From the NCBI GenBank assembly GCA_015069205.1, contig SVIZ01000003.1, positions 212,046-276,045 of the forward strand: a stretch of DNA of 64,000 bases, in the 5' to 3' direction. Each line of letters starts with the position of its first letter. Position 1 is the stretch's first letter. Shown here piece by piece: positions 1 through 9,133 of this stretch. Both the position numbers and the translations under genes were made by a program. This stretch comes from Oscillospiraceae bacterium. GTDB lineage: Bacteria; Bacillota; Clostridia; Saccharofermentanales; Saccharofermentanaceae. Under the pieces are notes generated by a model. That model saw only the letters and a program-made list of their open reading frames with translations. It was not told where the DNA came from and ran no database searches.

Positions 1-600
1 GAAGATCTTAACGCCGGCATCGTCAATTGGCCTATGTCGGTTATAAGACTTCAGGGCAATGACATTGAGCGTCTTGCTGACTGCGCCGGCATGATCCTTA
101 ACAAGTGGAAAACTTACACTGACGAAGAAGCATTCATCTTCTCTGAAACTGACGGTATTCCCCACAATGCGATTACACCGATCGCAAGAAAAAACAAAGA
201 CGGTCTTTTCGAGCTGGATCTCGTTCTCAGAAACAATATCACGACAGACGAGCATCCGATGGGCGTCTACCATCCGCACGCAGAATATCATCACATCAAG
301 AAGGAAAACATCGGTCTCATCGAAGTAATGGGACTCGCTGTTCTTCCCGCAAGACTTAAGAAAGAAATGTCACTGATCGAAGATGCCGTTTTGAGCGGCA
401 AAGATATTCGTTCCATTGAAGAGATATCCAAGCATGCAGACTGGATCGATGAATGGAAAGACAACTACGATCTTTCTTCAGCAGAAAAGATCAATGAAGC
501 ATTAAAGATCGAGATTGGTAAGACATTCGCGAAGGTCTTGGAATGTGCGGGCGTTTATAAGAACGAAGAAGACTTCATGAGGTTTATCGCCGTTCTCTGA
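1..600 (+). CDS. galT: UDP-glucose--hexose-1-phosphate uridylyltransferase, class II (3' end only)
   Basis: The reading frame is open from base 1, so the gene begins upstream of the window and only about 199 C-terminal codons are present. GalT transfers UMP between UDP-glucose and galactose-1-phosphate in the Leloir pathway of galactose use. The Firmicutes-type (class II) family is recognised from AGIVNWPMSVIRL near base 13, the HPMGVYHPHAEYHHIKKENI stretch and the following IGLIEVMGLAVLPARLK. An internal ATG at 34 is not the start, because homologous sequence continues in frame before it. The gene runs convergent with the response regulator gene, with 20 bases between the two stop codons and no obvious terminator between them. 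Confidence 0.9.
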   Translation, partial: EDLNAGIVNWPMSVIRLQGNDIERLADCAGMILNKWKTYTDEEAFIFSETDGIPHNAITPIARKNKDGLFELDLVLRNNITTDEHPMGVYHPHAEYHHIKKENIGLIEVMGLAVLPARLKKEMSLIEDAVLSGKDIRSIEEISKHADWIDEWKDNYDLSSAEKINEALKIEIGKTFAKVLECAGVYKNEEDFMRFIAVL

Positions 601-620
601 TTTGCGCTGAAGAAATTACC

Positions 621-1298
621 TTACTTAGTTCCGCTCTTCCAGACGTATCCCGTCTTGATCACGGTCTCTAAATGATAGCCGGCTTTTCCAAGGGCTTTTC
701 TGAGCTTCTTTATATGCGTGTCCACAGTCCTGTCATAGCCTTCAAAATCAGAGCCCCAGGCAATATCAAGGATCTGGTCACGCGTGAGCACAATGTCTTT
801 GTGATCGATAAACATAAGCAGCAGATCGTATTCTTTAGGCGCCAGATTAATGGCTTTTCCGTTTACGCTTACAAGATGCCTTGCCGGGTCTATTGAGATC
901 TCATCTATGACAAGACAGCCGTTCTTGACGAGAAGCCCGTGATATCTGCTTATCAGGGCATTAACCTTCATGAGCAGCACCTTTGTGGAAAAAGGCTTGG
1001 TAACATACTCATCCGCACCTATCTCATAGCCGGAAATTATATCGCATTCATCACCCAATGCCGTAAGGAAGATGATCGGCACATCGTACCCGGATCTGAT
1101 GTGACGGCACACTTCCTTTCCATCCATGCCGGGCATCATGATGTCGAGTATGACAACGTCATACTTCTGCTTATCCGCCAAAGAACACGCATCAATTCCG
1201 TTATCTACGGCATCGATCTCAAACCCGTTTTTACGGAAGAAGACTTCAACGACTTCTCTTAATGTCACCTCATCTTCTGCAAGCAAAATCCGATACAT
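621..1298 (-). CDS. OmpR-family response regulator
   Basis: This 225-residue DNA-binding response regulator is the output of the two-component system encoded just upstream on the same strand. The N-terminal receiver domain (about residues 1-120) has the acidic pocket AEDE, the phospho-acceptor Asp52 in VVILDIMMPGMDG, and the conserved Lys in VTKPF. The C-terminal winged-helix domain (about 130-222) has the family signature LAPKEYDLLLMF and ends with TVDTHIKKLRKALG. It is the last gene of a three-gene operon, starting 23 bases after the second kinase gene stops. Regulated genes cannot be told from the sequence. Confidence 0.93.
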   Translation of the reverse strand: MYRILLAEDEVTLREVVEVFFRKNGFEIDAVDNGIDACSLADKQKYDVVILDIMMPGMDGKEVCRHIRSGYDVPIIFLTALGDECDIISGYEIGADEYVTKPFSTKVLLMKVNALISRYHGLLVKNGCLVIDEISIDPARHLVSVNGKAINLAPKEYDLLLMFIDHKDIVLTRDQILDIAWGSDFEGYDRTVDTHIKKLRKALGKAGYHLETVIKTGYVWKSGTK

Positions 1299-1321
1299 TC
1301 TTTACATCCTTATACGTTCTG

Positions 1322-2611
1322 TCAGGCCGTCTCATGAGCCGGCATCGAAAACTTGAATTCCGTTCCGTTATCGCCGCTCGTACAGCTGTAATCGGCCTTG
1401 TGGGCATCAAGGATACTCTTTACGACTGAGAGTCCGACTCCGCTGCTGCTCATTCTGTCAGTCCTTGCCTTATCCGTCGTATAGAAGATATCCCAGATCT
1501 TGTCCAGATCCTTTTTATCTATCTTAGCACCATCATTGGTGATGCTGAACTCTATTTTCCGGCCGTTCCTTATGAGTTGTATCATGATGACATGATCGCA
1601 GTATTTGACCGCATTCGACATAAAGTTGCTTAATACCATCTTCATCATCTCAGGATCCGCAAACACATTATACGGCATTTCATCGCGGTTAAAAGTGATC
1701 GTGATATTCCTCTCACGTATCAGTTCACCGTTTTCTGCAATAATCTCATCTGTCATTTTCTTCAGGTCAATTGCTTCACGATTGAGCTTATTGCTGCCTT
1801 CTTTTATTTTCGAGACATCGAGGAGTTTATCCACCATGTCCGACATGTGATCAACTTCGTTAACGATCCTTTTCGAATAATCCTTACGGCGGTCGTCATC
1901 AAGATAATCCCAGTTCTCAACAGTCGCTTTTGTAACCGCAAGAGGGGTCTTCAATTCGTGCGCTATGCCTCTTGTAAGTTTCTGGTTCCTGATCTCATAG
2001 TTCATCTGGTTACGGTAAAGAACAACAAACGAGATAATGATCGCAATCTCAATGACAATAAATGCCAAAAGCATAAATATATAAGTCAAGACATTATCCT
2101 CAAGCACGCTCTTAAGCGGCTTGCCAGCTATGCTGTAGGATACGTGGAGATTACCTTCTCCTGCCTGGCAGATCAGCACTGAGGTTGAAGTAAATATTCC
2201 TTTTTCAGTCATAACACCGGAATTTTTTACATATGACTTTTCTCCTTCGACCGCTGCCCCGTATGCCATATCATTAAGCTTTTCGATACCGGCATCACCA
2301 CGGTGGATTCCTTGTTCAAAAGAATCAAGGATAACCTCACCGCTATTTATATCTGTTATCGAAGAATAGAATCCTGTGCAATCCGCGTATTCATCTTCCA
2401 GATACCGGTTCCATGATCTGACTACCGTCTGTTCAAGCTGACCATCAATGTTATTATCGTGATAGTCTATGTTGGCTGATATAAATGACAGGTTAAAGTT
2501 GCTGTTAAATTCATTTATCTTAATTCTTGTATAAATAACAAATGCAGCCATGAACGCCAGCAAAACCAAACCGCAGAATATCGATCCGTATCTTATATAT
2601 TGCTTCTTCAT
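1322..2611 (-). CDS. Sensor histidine kinase (intact)
   Basis: This 429-residue membrane kinase phosphorylates itself and then the neighbouring response regulator. It has a transmembrane helix at about 11-28, an extracytoplasmic sensor region of about 145 residues, and a second helix at about 176-198. The H-box GIAHELKTPLAVTK carries the phosphoacceptor His218. The ATP-binding half shows an N-box (LSNFMSNAVKYC), a D-box (TNDGAKIDKKD) and a G-box (SSGVGLSVV). Its start overlaps the stop of the preceding paralogous kinase gene by four bases, so the two are translationally coupled. It shares order and many residues with that paralog, including MKK-Y-starts and the FYSS motif in the sensor region. 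Confidence 0.92.
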   Translation of the reverse strand: MKKQYIRYGSIFCGLVLLAFMAAFVIYTRIKINEFNSNFNLSFISANIDYHDNNIDGQLEQTVVRSWNRYLEDEYADCTGFYSSITDINSGEVILDSFEQGIHRGDAGIEKLNDMAYGAAVEGEKSYVKNSGVMTEKGIFTSTSVLICQAGEGNLHVSYSIAGKPLKSVLEDNVLTYIFMLLAFIVIEIAIIISFVVLYRNQMNYEIRNQKLTRGIAHELKTPLAVTKATVENWDYLDDDRRKDYSKRIVNEVDHMSDMVDKLLDVSKIKEGSNKLNREAIDLKKMTDEIIAENGELIRERNITITFNRDEMPYNVFADPEMMKMVLSNFMSNAVKYCDHVIMIQLIRNGRKIEFSITNDGAKIDKKDLDKIWDIFYTTDKARTDRMSSSGVGLSVVKSILDAHKADYSCTSGDNGTEFKFSMPAHETA

Positions 2612-4257
2612 TTCGTTTCCTCATATCTATCCATTAAGAACCAGAAATTCGTTCCTTTATACCCGCTAAAGCATCCGCACTTTGCATTATGTGCATCAAG
2701 TATGCTCTTTACTACTGAAAGCCCTACGCCGCTGTTTTCACCGGTTTCAGAACTGCCTTTATCTGCTTTGTAAAGAACGTCCCATACTTTATCCAGATTA
2801 GCTTTTTCGATCCCGGCGCCGTCGTTTGTGATGCTGAATTCTATTGAATTTCTGTAGTTTTTAAGCCTTATCTTAATCGTGTGATCACAATACTTGATCG
2901 CGTTCGTAATGAAATTATTTATAACGATGTACATCATCTCAAGATCTGCATATACCGGATAAGCATCCGCTTCTTTATCACATTCGATCGTAAAATCGAT
3001 ATTCTTCTCCAATATGGCTTTGCTGTTTCTTTTCTTAATGTTCTGAGTAAGCTCTAGGAGATCGACGTCTTCCAGGTTAAGCTTAACGCTGCCGTCATGA
3101 ATCTTGGACAGTTCGAGAAGCCTTGTGACCATAGAAGACATATGGTCCACTTCGGATATGATCTTTTCCGAATACTCGGCACGCTTGTCTTCGCTTAAGT
3201 CTTCCCAGTTATCCAGGTATCCTCTGGTAGCAGCCAAAGGTCCCTGCAGATCATAAGCAATACCTTTTGTAAGCTTCTCGCTTCTTAATTCGAACCTCTT
3301 CTGGTTAAGGTAGAGTTTTCTTACTGCATAAATGATCAATGCTTCCACGATAACAAGTGCCAGAACGGACAATATATAAACCCAAAGATTATCTCTTATA
3401 ACCATCTTGAGCGGATGTGTTACGAAATAATAAGTGATAAGATAATGTCCCTTTTCGAAAACCAGGATCACCGAAGATGTCGTAGTGAAGATTCCTTCAC
3501 GGACATTACGGCCTGCAGGAACTTCGCCGTTTAAGTGCTTATTAACATATGCATCGCTGAGTTTATGAGCCTTTTTGTTTATTGCGGAATTTCCGCCTAA
3601 AGAGCAATACTCGATATCATCAAGCCTTACGATCCATTCTTCATAAGGAACGCTCTTCTCTTCATTGACAACTTCAGGTGATGCAATGTTTAATGTCCTG
3701 ACCTTTTCACCGGATGTAAAAGTAAACGTGCCTCCATATACGAATGTATCATCGCATTTTGCGCCGGCTATCCTGATATCATTTCCATTAGGGAAGCGTA
3801 AGTCTGAGATCTCGTCCTTTGACAGACTCAGCGGCTCTTCAAAAAACATAAATCTGGAATCGCCGGGAGCCAGCTGAGTCGTCTTCGCTTCATATCTCTC
3901 ATCGGAATTCTCAATGACCTCAGTTTCAATCTCGCCATAATACCAGATCTGCAGAAAATCCTGTGACTCAAACAATACCCTGCCATTATTGTCAGTATCA
4001 ACTACAGAAGAATAGAAACCTACATCATCACCGACGACTGACAGGAATTCCCATGAATTGACAGCATTGTGCGCCAGTGTTTCCGGGGTTCCGGATTTGA
4101 TATCACCCATTAATGTTTCAGGTAAAAGAACGATGCTGCTCATACCGTTATTTATAACATCGATCTTTTTCTTTGTATAAAACGAGATTCCTGCCAGAAA
4201 AATAAGCAGAACCACAAGGCAATAAATTATACCGAAGCTCAGATATTTCTTTTTCAT
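2608..4257 (-). CDS. Histidine-kinase paralog lacking the phosphoacceptor His
   Basis: This 549-residue membrane protein has the same plan as the following kinase: an N-terminal helix (about 8-27), an enlarged extracytoplasmic region (about 28-290), a second helix (about 291-312) and a kinase core. The H-box reads GIAYDLQGPLAATR, so Tyr335 replaces His and Asp replaces the adjacent Glu; the codon is TAT. The N-box (INNFITNAIKYC), D-box (TNDGAGIEK) and G-box (NSGVGLSVV) remain. A start at 4257 is preferred over an upstream in-frame ATG at 4338 because it has an AAGGAAC ribosome site and matches the paralog's MKK start. It likely senses or modulates the intact kinase rather than acting alone; this is inference. 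Confidence 0.87.
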   Translation of the reverse strand: MKKKYLSFGIIYCLVVLLIFLAGISFYTKKKIDVINNGMSSIVLLPETLMGDIKSGTPETLAHNAVNSWEFLSVVGDDVGFYSSVVDTDNNGRVLFESQDFLQIWYYGEIETEVIENSDERYEAKTTQLAPGDSRFMFFEEPLSLSKDEISDLRFPNGNDIRIAGAKCDDTFVYGGTFTFTSGEKVRTLNIASPEVVNEEKSVPYEEWIVRLDDIEYCSLGGNSAINKKAHKLSDAYVNKHLNGEVPAGRNVREGIFTTTSSVILVFEKGHYLITYYFVTHPLKMVIRDNLWVYILSVLALVIVEALIIYAVRKLYLNQKRFELRSEKLTKGIAYDLQGPLAATRGYLDNWEDLSEDKRAEYSEKIISEVDHMSSMVTRLLELSKIHDGSVKLNLEDVDLLELTQNIKKRNSKAILEKNIDFTIECDKEADAYPVYADLEMMYIVINNFITNAIKYCDHTIKIRLKNYRNSIEFSITNDGAGIEKANLDKVWDVLYKADKGSSETGENSGVGLSVVKSILDAHNAKCGCFSGYKGTNFWFLMDRYEETK

Positions 4258-4445
4258 CTTTTCTGTTCCTTTCCACGACATCCGTCTTTGTTCATCGTGA
4301 GTATAGAAAAAAGATGTGACCTCTTTATGACCATACAAAATTACAAACCGAACCGGACGAAATCCCGGGATGCTTTACTGACCGTTGTTCCAATGTAAAC
4401 CGAAAGTGATAAAATGATTATATCAAAAATACGGAGGTGCCTTTT

Positions 4446-4619
4446 ATGGACTTAGATGTAAACAAGGCTGTAGGTGCAGCACAGGATGCATTGGGCAAGG
4501 TTGCTGCAGATGAGAACGCTAAAAAGGTAGCAAATCAGGCTATCGAGACAGTCGAGAAGAAAGTAAACGTAGACCTTCCCGATGTTGATACTCTCAATAA
4601 CACATTCGGCAAGAAGTAA
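4446..4619 (+). CDS. Small helical protein of unknown function
   Basis: A 57-residue protein beginning MDLDVNKAVGAAQDALGK and ending in NNTFGKK. I do not recognise a family. It is rich in Ala, Val, Asp and Lys, has no Cys or membrane segment, and its heptad-like spacing suggests amphipathic helices up to a Pro at about residue 48. The ATG at 4446 is chosen because GGAGGTG lies seven bases upstream; the upstream GTG at 4437 sits inside that ribosome site. A strong terminator follows 27 bases after the stop, so this is probably a monocistronic, well-expressed gene. It is divergent from the kinase operon. Confidence 0.72.
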   Translation: MDLDVNKAVGAAQDALGKVAADENAKKVANQAIETVEKKVNVDLPDVDTLNNTFGKK

Positions 4620-4646
4620 TTCTCATTCAAAAACAGAATAAATAAG

Positions 4647-4679
4647 GGCGTCTTGACATTGATATCAGGACGCCTTTTT
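4647..4679 (+). terminator. Rho-independent terminator of the small protein gene
   Basis: A ten-pair stem GGCGTCTTGA / TCAGGACGCC, with one G-U pair, is followed by TTTTTA. It sits just after the 57-codon gene. Confidence 0.85.
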
Positions 4680-4720
4680 ATATCAGTTGCTGTATACACT
4701 ATAAGGCATAGCAACACAGA

Positions 4721-5656
4721 TTAATGCTTTACGGGAGCTGCCGGTTGCCTGTGAGCGGGAGCCTTCTTTTGCTTAATGTGGTTTCCGACGATCTCGGAAA
4801 CATCTGAAATGGTCATGAACGCAGATACATCTGCATCGTTGATTATCTTCTTGATTGCCGGAACTTCCACTCTCGTTATTACGCAGTAAAGGACGGTCTT
4901 TTTACCGTTGCTTACCATACCCTTGCCTTCCATCTGCGTGCATGTTCGGCCGAGCTGCGAATAGATTGCATCTGCAATATCTTTTCCGTGATCCGTAATG
5001 ATCATTACAGACTTGCCCTGCTCCATTCCGTTTTCGACGATGTCGATGACCTTCGAAGTGATGAAGTATGTAAGCAGTGAATAAAGCGCTCTGTCAGGGC
5101 CGAACAGAAAGCCTGCCACACCGTAGATAATGATGTTGAAGAACAGTACTATCTGGCCTACGGAAAACTCTGTATTTTTCGACAGGAACATAGCTACGAT
5201 CTCAGTGCCGTCCAAGCATCCGCCGTGCCTTAAGATAAGACCAACACCGACGCCCAGAAGCACGCCGCCGAATACTACTACAAGGATCTCCTGTTCCGTG
5301 ACAGCCTTCATGTCTTCGAAAACGCCAAGGAAAACAGAGAACACCACCATCGCATAGATGGCTTTGATCAGGAACCTTATGCCCAGACGCTTAAAGCCCA
5401 GGATCATAAACGGAACGTTCAGCGCTATCGTAAGGATACCGAGAGGCAGTCCTGACAGCTGGCTTATGATCATCGAAATACCGACGACGCCGCCGTCAAG
5501 GATAGTAAACGGAACGAGGAATTCCTCCAAAGCAAACGCAGCTATGACCGCACCCACAGTGATGAAGAACAGCGGTGCTATCCACTGTTTGAACAGGTAT
5601 GCGAATGTTATCTGCTGACGCTTTCTGTGTTGTTGTCTTTCTTTCTGTGCCTGCAT
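4721..5656 (-). CDS. YitT family membrane protein (DUF161/DUF2179)
   Basis: This 311-residue protein has five to six predicted membrane helices between about residues 25 and 205, followed by a cytoplasmic DUF2179 domain (about 215-290; it contains VMIITDHGKDIADAIYSQLG and TVLYCVITRVEVPAIKKII). YitT-type proteins are widespread in Bacillota and their transported substrate, if any, is not established. The N-terminus is Gln/Lys/Arg-rich and the C-terminus carries a short Lys/Pro/His tail. The ATG at 5656 has no good Shine-Dalgarno sequence, so the start is the least certain part. It lies downstream of the aconitase gene and is separated from it by hairpin repeats. Confidence 0.85.
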   Translation of the reverse strand: MQAQKERQQHRKRQQITFAYLFKQWIAPLFFITVGAVIAAFALEEFLVPFTILDGGVVGISMIISQLSGLPLGILTIALNVPFMILGFKRLGIRFLIKAIYAMVVFSVFLGVFEDMKAVTEQEILVVVFGGVLLGVGVGLILRHGGCLDGTEIVAMFLSKNTEFSVGQIVLFFNIIIYGVAGFLFGPDRALYSLLTYFITSKVIDIVENGMEQGKSVMIITDHGKDIADAIYSQLGRTCTQMEGKGMVSNGKKTVLYCVITRVEVPAIKKIINDADVSAFMTISDVSEIVGNHIKQKKAPAHRQPAAPVKH

Positions 5657-5680
5657 ATCAATACTGCTTTCGTTAATAAG

Positions 5681-5791
5681 GAAATACGGCTTTCGATACG
5701 GCTTGCGCCGTACTTGTAGCCGTATTTCTTTGTTATTTTAACTTTAGGATCCGGCTTGGAGTACGGCCATAGCCGGACTTTCAACCGTATC
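5681..5791. repeat. Nested hairpin repeats, AAATACGGC word (two units)
   Basis: Unit one (5681-5728) has outer arms GAAATACGGCT and AGCCGTATTTC enclosing an inner stem TACGGC/GCCGTA with a four-base loop; four-base internal loops separate the two stems. Unit two (5748-5791) is a decayed copy with arms like GATCCGGCT and ACCGTATC. The pair starts 18 bases after the aconitase stop codon and may act as its transcription end or RNA stabiliser. The same word appears at 17997-18093 and as a half copy at 52045-52054. Confidence 0.8.
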
Positions 5792-5808
5792 AGTCAGAAC
5801 AGAAACTA

Positions 5809-8106
5809 TTATTTCTGTCTGTTGAAGTTGATGAGGCATCCGTCAAGGATGATCTGACGCTCACGGTCTGTGAGGTCGCCCAAAGTCAAAGTGAATTCCT
5901 TTGTCTCATTGCCCTTGATAGCAATTGCCTTGATCGTATCAGCCTTTGTCTCGACTGCCGTTCTGATTCCCGGGAAGAGAATGTAGTCGAGGTTGGAGAA
6001 AGGCAGATCGCCCTTTTCGATGATGAAAGGCAGCATACCCCAGTTGATGAGGTTGGATCTGTATCTCTTTGTAGCATATTCGTTAGCGATGTTAGCCCAT
6101 CCGCCAAGTACCTTCTGGCAGGAAGCAGCCTGCTCTCTTGCAGAACCGTCACCCGGCTTAACTGCGAAGATGCATGAACCGAATCCGATTGCTTTCTTGT
6201 CACCGTGCTCGAAAGATACGATGCTCTTTACGACCTGCATTACATCGTGGAGACCTTCTACTGCCTGGCAGGGCTTCTCGCCTGCTACGAGTGCTGCCTC
6301 AGCCTTCTGGATGTTCTTGGCGCGTCCTACGTATTCAGGATCCTTACGTGAGAGTGTGAACTCAGCAAGACCAAGAGGATTGGATCTGTAAGAAGATGTC
6401 TCGCCTGAAGGGATAAGCTCGTCTGTTGTAGTAACAGGATCGTGGATCTCAGATACGACCTGAAGAACGAGGTTCTCCGGAAGTGCTTCCATCTTCGGCC
6501 AGTCCTTGATATTAGGTCCGAACTGGATCTCTGTGTTGGGATCTGCAACGCCCTTGGAATCGAAAACTCTGTTGGCGTAGATCTTCGAATCGAATGTGTA
6601 AGCGTAGTTGTTAAGCTCGCCCGTGAACTCCGTAGCGGGTGTAAGAACGCCCTTGTTTGCTGCTGTTGCTGCGATTGATCTTGCGTCCATGAGTGCAACG
6701 GAAGAGATCTGGCCGCTCTGAACCTTTGAGCCTTCTCTGTTCGGAAAGTTTCTTGTGGAGTGACGGATGGAGAATGCATTGTTTGCAGGTGTATCGCCGG
6801 CACCGAAGCAAGGTCCGCAGAATGCAGTCTTGAGGATTGCTCCTGTCTCAAGGAGTGTAGCAGCAACGCCGTTCTTCACGAGTTCCATGTAGATAGGTGT
6901 TGATGCGGGATAGATGGACATTGTGAACTTATCGGAACCAATGTACTTGCCCTTCATGATGTCAGCTGCAGCGCAGATATTCTCGAATCCGCCGCCTGCG
7001 CATCCCGCGATGATACCCTGGTCTACCATGAGCTTGCCGCCCTGTATCTTGTCCTTAAGTGAATACTCGATCTTGTCGCCGAAAGAAACCTTTGCTCTCT
7101 CCTCTGTCTCAGCGATCATCTGCTCGAGATTTGCATTAACAAACTCGATCTCGTAAGCGATCGAAGGATGGAAAGGCATGGCGATCATAGGCTTGATCGT
7201 GGAGAGGTCAACGATAACTGCACCGTCATAGTATGTAACGTCAGCAGGTGCAAGTTTCTTATAGTCGCCCTTTCTGCCGTGGATCTCAAAGAACTGCTCT
7301 GTCTTCTCATCTGTCTGCCAGATTGAAGAAAGGCATGTTGTCTCTGTTGTCATAACGTCGATGCCGATCCTGAAATCAGCAGAGAGACTTGCAACACCGG
7401 GGCCTACGAACTCCATTACCTTGTTCTTTACATAGCCGGAGTTAAATACCTTACCGATGATCGCAAGAGCAACGTCCTGAGGACCTACGCCCTTCATCGG
7501 CTCGCCTGTGAGGTAAATAGCGATTACGTCAGGCATCTTGATGTCATATGTCTGTGAGAGGAGCTGCTTAACGAGCTCAGGTCCACCCTCACCCATAGCC
7601 ATGGTACCGAGAGCACCGTAACGGGTGTGTGAGTCAGAACCGAGGATCATGCCGCCGCATGTAGCGAGCATCTCTCTTGCGTACTGGTGGATAACTGCCT
7701 GATGAGGAGGTACATAGATTCCGCCGTACTTCTTGGCAGCTGTAAGACCGAACATGTGGTCATCTTCGTTGATCGTTCCGCCTACTGCGCAAAGTGAGTT
7801 GTGGCAGTTAGTAAGAACGTAAGGAATCGGGAACTTCTCAAGACCTGAAGCTCTTGCAGTCTGGATGATTCCTACATATGTGATGTCGTGTGAAGTCAGC
7901 TTATCGAACTTGATCTTAAGCTGATCCATGTTATCTGATGTGTTGTGATCCTTAAGGATGCCGTAAGCGATCGTGCCCTGCTTAGCCTGAACCTTGTCAG
8001 CTGCCTTACCTGACTTGGCAGCAACTGCCTCAGCAGCACCGGCTGAATCTTCGATGAGTTCAGCGCCGTTAATGAGCCAAGCGCCGTTTTCGAGTGTGGA
8101 AATCAT
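5809..8106 (-). CDS. Aconitase-family hydratase (probable aconitate hydratase)
   Basis: A 765-residue iron-sulfur hydro-lyase of the aconitase superfamily, expected to interconvert citrate and isocitrate through cis-aconitate in the cytoplasm. Conserved features include [33 protein letters not shown], and the paired cluster cysteines of [13 protein letters not shown] followed by [11 protein letters not shown]. The C-terminal swivel domain has [26 protein letters not shown] ribosome site precedes the ATG at 8106. No other citrate-cycle gene is in the window, so the exact substrate is inferred from the family; other hydro-lyases of this superfamily, such as homoaconitase-type enzymes, are possible. 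Confidence 0.85.
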   Translation of the reverse strand: MISTLENGAWLINGAELIEDSAGAAEAVAAKSGKAADKVQAKQGTIAYGILKDHNTSDNMDQLKIKFDKLTSHDITYVGIIQTARASGLEKFPIPYVLTNCHNSLCAVGGTINEDDHMFGLTAAKKYGGIYVPPHQAVIHQYAREMLATCGGMILGSDSHTRYGALGTMAMGEGGPELVKQLLSQTYDIKMPDVIAIYLTGEPMKGVGPQDVALAIIGKVFNSGYVKNKVMEFVGPGVASLSADFRIGIDVMTTETTCLSSIWQTDEKTEQFFEIHGRKGDYKKLAPADVTYYDGAVIVDLSTIKPMIAMPFHPSIAYEIEFVNANLEQMIAETEERAKVSFGDKIEYSLKDKIQGGKLMVDQGIIAGCAGGGFENICAAADIMKGKYIGSDKFTMSIYPASTPIYMELVKNGVAATLLETGAILKTAFCGPCFGAGDTPANNAFSIRHSTRNFPNREGSKVQSGQISSVALMDARSIAATAANKGVLTPATEFTGELNNYAYTFDSKIYANRVFDSKGVADPNTEIQFGPNIKDWPKMEALPENLVLQVVSEIHDPVTTTDELIPSGETSSYRSNPLGLAEFTLSRKDPEYVGRAKNIQKAEAALVAGEKPCQAVEGLHDVMQVVKSIVSFEHGDKKAIGFGSCIFAVKPGDGSAREQAASCQKVLGGWANIANEYATKRYRSNLINWGMLPFIIEKGDLPFSNLDYILFPGIRTAVETKADTIKAIAIKGNETKEFTLTLGDLTDRERQIILDGCLINFNRQK

Positions 8107-8196
8107 AGTAATTACCTCATTTATGCATAAATTACGCGGTTAATTATACAAGTTAGAGGCTCTTTATTCAAATAATAAATAAGGAAAAAGATGCCG

Positions 8197-8307
8197 TACG
8201 TAAATCGTACAGTAAAACACCCCTCTTCACTGTACGAATTAGGTATTTTCACGCCAAAATACGTAAATCGTACAGTACAGGAAGCAATTTACTGTATGAT
8301 TTGCGTA
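8197..8307. repeat. Two tandem long hairpins with a shared arm
   Basis: Hairpin one pairs TACGTAAATCGTACAGT (8197-8213) with ACTGTACGAATTAGGTA (8229-8245). Hairpin two pairs an almost identical left arm TACGTAAATCGTACAGTA (8260-8277) with TACTGTATGATTTGCGTA (8290-8307). The left arms are identical over 17 bases while the right arms have each picked up two changes. The element fills the gap between a lipoprotein gene terminator and the aconitase gene. Confidence 0.85.
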
Positions 8308-8323
8308 CTTCCTTCACGCGCTC

Positions 8324-8354
8324 AAAAAAAGCCGGAATCCGAAGTGGATCCCGG
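8324..8354 (-). terminator. Terminator of the lipoprotein pair
   Basis: On the minus strand GCCGGGATCC and GGATTCCGGC form a stem with one mismatched position, followed by seven T residues. It lies 18 bases after the stop codon at 8372. Confidence 0.88.
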
Positions 8355-8371
8355 CCCCCTGAAAACGTGTA

Positions 8372-9097
8372 TTACTTCAATGACAGCGGTGATTCAAACC
8401 CGAGTTCACCGCAGAAGAAGCTTATGCACTTGTCTGCCGCTTCAAAATCACCGATGCTGAGCATCCTTATGACAACATTGTCTTTAATGAACGTTCCTAC
8501 AGCCACACAGCCGTTGGCAGATTCATAATAGCCGATCGTATATGTGTAGCCGTTAGCTGTTCCTGAAGAATACCGGTACGAGTCTTTCTTTTGCGAAAAA
8601 GCTTCGTACAATGCCTGGGCTGATGCATTATCGGCAAGCGTGATCTCGTAGATCTCAGATGTAGTCGATCTGCCGTTCGATTCAGCCGCGTTTTTGTCGA
8701 TGCACATTACCAGTTCATTCGCTTTGACATCGGGAAAAGACTTCCCGTCCAGGTTAAAGATCGAAGAATACAAAGCAGTTGCTTCATCACTGTCTTTGGC
8801 AATGTAATAGACCGATGCAGAATCAAAGCCGCCCCACAGATTGATCATTTCCTGGTGATCGCCAACCTGTGTCATGCCGTAAGCTTTTGCAGCATCAAGG
8901 ACATCTTTTTCTGCCTGGACTTCGGTCACAACTGAACTTTCTGCCTCTGTAACTGAAGACTCAGCGAAAATCGAACTCTCTATAGCCGAACTCTCTGTGC
9001 CTGTATCAGATTCTTCAACAGGTGCATTCGAACATCCTGCAAAACAAATAGCCGTCATAACAGTTGCCATAGCAACCGCATAAAAATTTCTATTCAT
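8372..9097 (-). CDS. Putative lipoprotein, paralog of the next gene
   Basis: A 241-residue exported protein of unknown function. The signal peptide ends in a lipobox, AICFAGC, so it is probably lipid-anchored on the outer face of the membrane. A Ser/Glu/Thr-rich linker (about residues 25-65) leads to a folded domain of about 165 residues. That domain shares a pattern with the neighbouring 266-residue protein: AKAYGM, SVYYIAKDSDEA, a Tyr-rich SSGTANGYTYTIGYYES segment, and FFCGELGFESPLSL at the C-terminus. The two genes form a tandem duplicate transcribed toward a shared terminator. Confidence 0.82.
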   Translation of the reverse strand: MNRNFYAVAMATVMTAICFAGCSNAPVEESDTGTESSAIESSIFAESSVTEAESSVVTEVQAEKDVLDAAKAYGMTQVGDHQEMINLWGGFDSASVYYIAKDSDEATALYSSIFNLDGKSFPDVKANELVMCIDKNAAESNGRSTTSEIYEITLADNASAQALYEAFSQKKDSYRYSSGTANGYTYTIGYYESANGCVAVGTFIKDNVVIRMLSIGDFEAADKCISFFCGELGFESPLSLK

Positions 9098-9133
9098 AGA
9101 TACCCCATTTAGTTAATGCGCACTCAATTAATC

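Noticed and set aside
6327..6866. 179-codon frame inside the aconitase gene
   Set aside because: It is a shifted-frame shadow with Ser/Arg/Leu-rich composition; the aconitase frame is intact.
8197..8307. Possible CRISPR array
   Set aside because: Only two units, each self-complementary, with no regular unique spacers and no cas genes.
8191..8460. 89-codon plus-strand frame
   Set aside because: It runs through hairpin repeats and then antisense to the lipoprotein gene.
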